A DNA stretch of 8,412 nt from the NCBI GenBank assembly GCA_013002625.1, contig JABDJE010000289.1, positions 1 to 8,412 of the forward strand, read 5' to 3'. Every line of letters starts with the position of its first letter. The stretch's first letter is position 1. The notes beneath the pieces were generated by a model. That model was not told the origin of the DNA. It did not search any database and was given only the letters and a program-made list of their open reading frames with translations. A program made the translations under genes and the position numbers. Source of the DNA: Saprospiraceae bacterium (GTDB taxonomy: Bacteria; Bacteroidota; Bacteroidia; Chitinophagales; Saprospiraceae). This document shows, piece after piece, positions 5,424 to 8,412 of this stretch.

Positions 5424-7793
5424 TTAGATGACTGTAACTCTAAGTGCTTTTAATCCTTCGGCCCCCTGTAACTTATCAAGTTCTAAGTCTTCAATATTGT
5501 TTTCTATGTATCCCTTTTCTATCAAGTATTCAAAAAACTGTAAATACTCATTTTTGTCTTGCTCGCTAAGGTACACAATGGCAATCTTGCCTGAAAGTGT
5601 CAAACGTTCATCTTTCCCTTTAACATAGGCCTTATCAATACGTTTCTTTAATATTTCATAACGCACATTATAGGCTCCATCGACATCAAATCTCTTTTCA
5701 TCCATTCTAAATCGGATACTCAACGCATGATTATAAACGAATATGAGAGAAGCCGTATCCAGGGATGTCGCTAATTTCGGTTTTGTATCTTCTACCAGAC
5801 GGACAATTTCACAAGTATTGATCAACTGCCACAATCGAAAGTTTCTCAAATCATCATAGTCGAAATCACCGTTCTCAGTAATATCTTTTCCAATATACAT
5901 ATTGTACTCTACCCCATCCGTTTTGTATTTCTCAAAATAATGTGGCAAGCTTTTTTGTAATTCATTATTATCGGCTTCAAGGAAATTTGAAATCTTGGAA
6001 TTCAATTGATTGACACTCGTCTCAAACGCCTTCCTTTGTTCATACACAATCCCCAACTCTGGATCTAATGCACTGACATATTTACTGTAAGCTTTACCCA
6101 TCAAGGATTTGTGCCTTTTGGATAGCTTAAGCAAGAATGGATTGATCTCCTTAACGATCATATTCACAATACTGGTCTCATCATTTGATACAAAGTTTTC
6201 TTCAATTTTACGCAATACCTTATTCACCTTCACAAGGTGTGCATCCAATAAAGGCAGGTTTTTCTTCCTGAACAACTTTGTTAAAAGGTCACTCAATAAT
6301 TTGAGATTTTTAATTAAATCTGCCTGAATAGCCTCATTTCTTAATTTGCTTGAACCCACAATATCCGATTGCGCATACAAAGGGTACACATCATGAAATA
6401 CTATTGAATCCGGTGTAAGATCTTCATCTTTATAAATTGCGGATGTTAAGTGCTTCATGGCAACATCCTGAAACTTCCACTGTACACTTGGATGAATAGA
6501 AGTATATTTTTGTTGAATTAACCCGGTTATTCTGTTTTCTATGTCTGTCATATACTTCTCATAGCCCATCTTCAATACATCCAAGACCTCTGTCAATTTC
6601 TTCAGGGTTGAGGCATTAAAATCGTTTGGTTTAGGCGACCCAACCTCTAATACTGATATCACATTGTGATGATTATTCACTATCGGTGCCAGCACAATGC
6701 TCTGTATACCATTTTTCATCAAAGCCTTTTCTGCAATGGATGGGTTTTTCAGCGAACTTAGATTTTCAATAACAATAGCATCTTCCAATCTGGCCATTTC
6801 ACCATAAATACCAACACCAGATAGCCTTGCGTCATCTTCACCCAGGATACTTTCCTTTGGTAATTTGGTTAAGCTTGTAATTTGGTTTCTATGCAAGTCT
6901 TCATATTCCGTCATAATAGTTCCGGCTTGAACCTCCGATCTATTTAAAAAGGATTGCATATAAGAAGTAAGTTCCGCTAGGAATTCATGAGGTTGTTTGT
7001 CATCACCATCTTCATTCAACCATTGCTTCATTCTTGATAATGTTTCAATTTCTGATACATCATAAAAGTGACCGGTTGAGAATCCCTTGAAAGCAAAATG
7101 ATCAGCAGGCAGATGCTTTAGCCAAAGGTCTTCATCTCCCAAATTGGCGATAAGCATATTAATTGTCTCCTGAGACAGTTTAGGCAAATCTTTAAGGGCG
7201 ACTACTTCAACAAAATCGAGTTTGAATGATAATTGATAGTAACGCTCCATATTATTCTGCTTATTTCTGAGCGTAATCATAAAGCCGTTAAACATATCCA
7301 AATCCTGACCATAAAAAGTATTTAGGATGTGCGTGCCTGCCTGACAAAAAGAATGGTTTTTATTCTCTAATATCTTTTCTGTTGGAATCTTAATTTCCCA
7401 TTTTTCCGGATCTAAAAGCTCTTCATGTGCCGGTGTGGATACCAACACCTTCTTTTTAAATGGTGCACAAATAAAACTTCTATCATCTTTAAAAAACATG
7501 GAGGGCACAACCAAGCTAACCAATGTCTGGAAATGGACACTTTCAAGCAGTGCATCAAGGTTATCTTCCTTCTCGATATATTTACTTGTGTTTTCAATTA
7601 TGGGGATGAGCGCACCCTTAGTATTTGGACAGGCGGAATGCATTTTCGTGTCTACTGCATTCAGGTAGGGTTCAAAGCTGAATGAACTCTTATAATGCAG
7701 TTGCTCGCGTTGCTCCATCATCTCAATCATTTGAGCCAATGGCATGTACTCCATTTCAAGGATTTGCAGATTATTATCTATTACTTCAGGCAT
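5424..7793 (-). CDS. GAF-domain protein of a Bacteroidota family with an uncharacterised C-terminal region
   Basis: A 789-aa soluble protein with no signal peptide or membrane helix. A GAF-like sensory domain is recognisable around residues 270-410: its core AIVIENLSSL (339-348), a helix, then GIQSIVLAPI (362-371) and VISVLEVGSPKPNDFN (378-393) follow the GAF strand order. The N-terminal 260 residues match nothing I can name. After the GAF domain comes a distinctive segment DVYPLYAQSDIVGSS (468-482) followed by RNEAIQADL, then a long mainly helical region (490-620). A charged C-terminal module, SIRFRMDEKRFDVDGAYN (692-709) followed by KKRIDKA and GKIAIVYLSE (735-744), reads like the core of a folded domain. 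From memory, similar GAF proteins occur across Bacteroidota without known function. No kinase, cyclase, GGDEF, EAL or DNA-binding motif was found. It is probably the sensor or regulator for the HD-PycTM protein encoded 9 bases downstream, which is inference from the operon. ATG 7793 is the most upstream start. Confidence 0.75.
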   Translation of the reverse strand: MPEVIDNNLQILEMEYMPLAQMIEMMEQREQLHYKSSFSFEPYLNAVDTKMHSACPNTKGALIPIIENTSKYIEKEDNLDALLESVHFQTLVSLVVPSMFFKDDRSFICAPFKKKVLVSTPAHEELLDPEKWEIKIPTEKILENKNHSFCQAGTHILNTFYGQDLDMFNGFMITLRNKQNNMERYYQLSFKLDFVEVVALKDLPKLSQETINMLIANLGDEDLWLKHLPADHFAFKGFSTGHFYDVSEIETLSRMKQWLNEDGDDKQPHEFLAELTSYMQSFLNRSEVQAGTIMTEYEDLHRNQITSLTKLPKESILGEDDARLSGVGIYGEMARLEDAIVIENLSSLKNPSIAEKALMKNGIQSIVLAPIVNNHHNVISVLEVGSPKPNDFNASTLKKLTEVLDVLKMGYEKYMTDIENRITGLIQQKYTSIHPSVQWKFQDVAMKHLTSAIYKDEDLTPDSIVFHDVYPLYAQSDIVGSSKLRNEAIQADLIKNLKLLSDLLTKLFRKKNLPLLDAHLVKVNKVLRKIEENFVSNDETSIVNMIVKEINPFLLKLSKRHKSLMGKAYSKYVSALDPELGIVYEQRKAFETSVNQLNSKISNFLEADNNELQKSLPHYFEKYKTDGVEYNMYIGKDITENGDFDYDDLRNFRLWQLINTCEIVRLVEDTKPKLATSLDTASLIFVYNHALSIRFRMDEKRFDVDGAYNVRYEILKKRIDKAYVKGKDERLTLSGKIAIVYLSEQDKNEYLQFFEYLIEKGYIENNIEDLELDKLQGAEGLKALRVTVI

Positions 7794-7939
7794 ATAAATA
7801 GTTTGTGAAATGCTCCAATTGAAAATTCAACCAGAAGATCAATATTATTATTGTCAAATTCAATACCATTTTCAACAAGAAAACAGGCTAATTTGTTACA
7901 TTCAAAGCTACTGCATAGACAATTCAACACTTATCGACT
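7794..7939. promoter_or_regulatory. Divergent promoter region between the GAF and metallophosphoesterase genes
   Basis: This 146-base AT-rich spacer must hold the leaders of two outward-facing genes. On the minus strand, TAGCTTTG at 7910-7903 is an exact match to the Bacteroidota -7 consensus TAnnTTTG. It would give the GAF operon a leader of about 100 bases, but the nearest upstream TTG is only 14 bases away, shorter than usual. ATTCAA occurs at 7825, 7858, 7900 and 7922. No convincing + strand promoter was seen. Confidence 0.4.
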
Positions 7940-8412
7940 ATGAAAATAAACTTCCGCTATACTTTACTATTTGCTACTTTATTGATTTTTTCATGCCAAA
8001 CTGTCAGACATCCCTATTATGGTGAAGCTGCTCTAGGGCATACAGAATTTTCACCTGCCAGTTCAAATTCGGAGAGAATCTATAGCCTTTACTTGTTAGG
8101 CGATGCTGGAGAATTAGACGATACGATTGCTAAAACAAATTTTGTAATGTCAGCGGTCAGGGCCGCATTGATGAAGGAAGGTGAAAACTCGGCGGTCGCC
8201 TATCTGGGAGATAATTTATATCCTAAAGGCTTGGTTAAAAAAGATCACCCTGACAGAAAACGCTACGAAGATGTGCTGCTGGCAGAACTCGCTGTCGTTG
8301 AAGGGACACCGGCCAAAGCCTTTTTCGTTCCCGGCAATCATGATTGGAATCATTATTCAAAAGGTGGGCTAAAATCTATCAAGCGGCAAGCAGATTTTAT
8401 AAAAGATAACAG
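7940..8412 (+). CDS. Lipoprotein metallophosphoesterase (calcineurin-like), 5' part only
   Basis: The frame is open from ATG 7940 to the window edge, 157 codons without a stop, so the gene is truncated by the window. The N-terminus MKINFRYTLLFATLLIFSC looks like a lipoprotein signal with Cys19 as the lipidated residue (the Phe at -2 is slightly unusual). The metallophosphatase signature follows: LLGDAGE (52-58), YLGDNLYPKGL (88-98) and FFVPGNHDWN (128-137). These supply the Asp55, Asp91, Asn133 and His134 positions of the di-metal centre used to hydrolyse phosphoesters. The protein should face the periplasm or cell surface. It diverges from the GAF operon across 146 bases. Some Bacteroidota proteins with this start continue into an outer-membrane barrel and exceed 1000 residues (recollection), which cannot be judged here. 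The substrate is unknown. Confidence 0.85.
   Translation, partial: MKINFRYTLLFATLLIFSCQTVRHPYYGEAALGHTEFSPASSNSERIYSLYLLGDAGELDDTIAKTNFVMSAVRAALMKEGENSAVAYLGDNLYPKGLVKKDHPDRKRYEDVLLAELAVVEGTPAKAFFVPGNHDWNHYSKGGLKSIKRQADFIKDN

Noticed and set aside
4221..7793. Complete canonical Pycsar defence island
   Set aside because: No cyclase catalytic motifs are visible in the GAF protein or any neighbour, and the surroundings (thioredoxin, carboxylase subunit, phosphoesterase) look like a resident chromosome region without mobile-element marks.
7810..8025. Plus-strand open frame of 71 codons across the divergent spacer
   Set aside because: It overlaps the start of the metallophosphoesterase in another frame, has a composition typical of translated AT-rich spacer, and shows no recognisable domain.

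Overview
The window comes from a Bacteroidota genome, most likely a marine or aquatic Cytophagia- or Flavobacteriia-like lineage. The evidence is a secreted protein with a type IX secretion (T9SS) C-terminal sorting domain, lipoproteins with Bacteroidota-style lipoboxes, A-rich leaders without Shine-Dalgarno sequences, moderate-to-low GC, and a GAF-domain protein and an HD-PycTM protein of types I associate with this phylum. No phage, transposon, CRISPR, tRNA or rRNA signal is visible. All genes fully inside the window look intact, and no gene-free stretch exceeds 172 bases.

Left part, + strand (1-3402). The last codons of an unidentified gene are followed after one base by an acyl-CoA (propionyl-CoA type) carboxylase carboxyltransferase subunit. 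A 172-base gap follows, beginning with a 7-base tandem repeat that forms a textbook G-quadruplex motif. Next is a secreted arylsulfotransferase-family beta-propeller with a T9SS tail, which appears to start at TTG. It converges on the minus-strand block with only 3 bases between stop codons.

Central block, - strand (7793 down to 3406). Reading in the direction of transcription: a 789-aa GAF-domain protein with a large conserved-looking but unassigned C-terminal part; 9 bases later an HD phosphohydrolase fused through a poly-lysine linker to a three-helix PycTM (Pycsar effector, formerly DUF5706) membrane domain; then a 73-base gap holding a dyad and a promoter-like sequence; then a cytosolic thioredoxin; and 19 bases after it a small lipoprotein resembling class II cytochromes c. 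The GAF/HD-PycTM pair is the most interesting part. It has the effector half of a cyclic-pyrimidine signalling or defence system but no recognisable cyclase in view. It looks more like a resident signalling module than a classical Pycsar island.

Right edge, + strand (7940-8412). A lipoprotein metallophosphoesterase diverges from the GAF gene across 146 bases and is cut by the window end. From memory of the phylum it may be the N-terminus of a much larger surface protein, but only 157 residues are visible.
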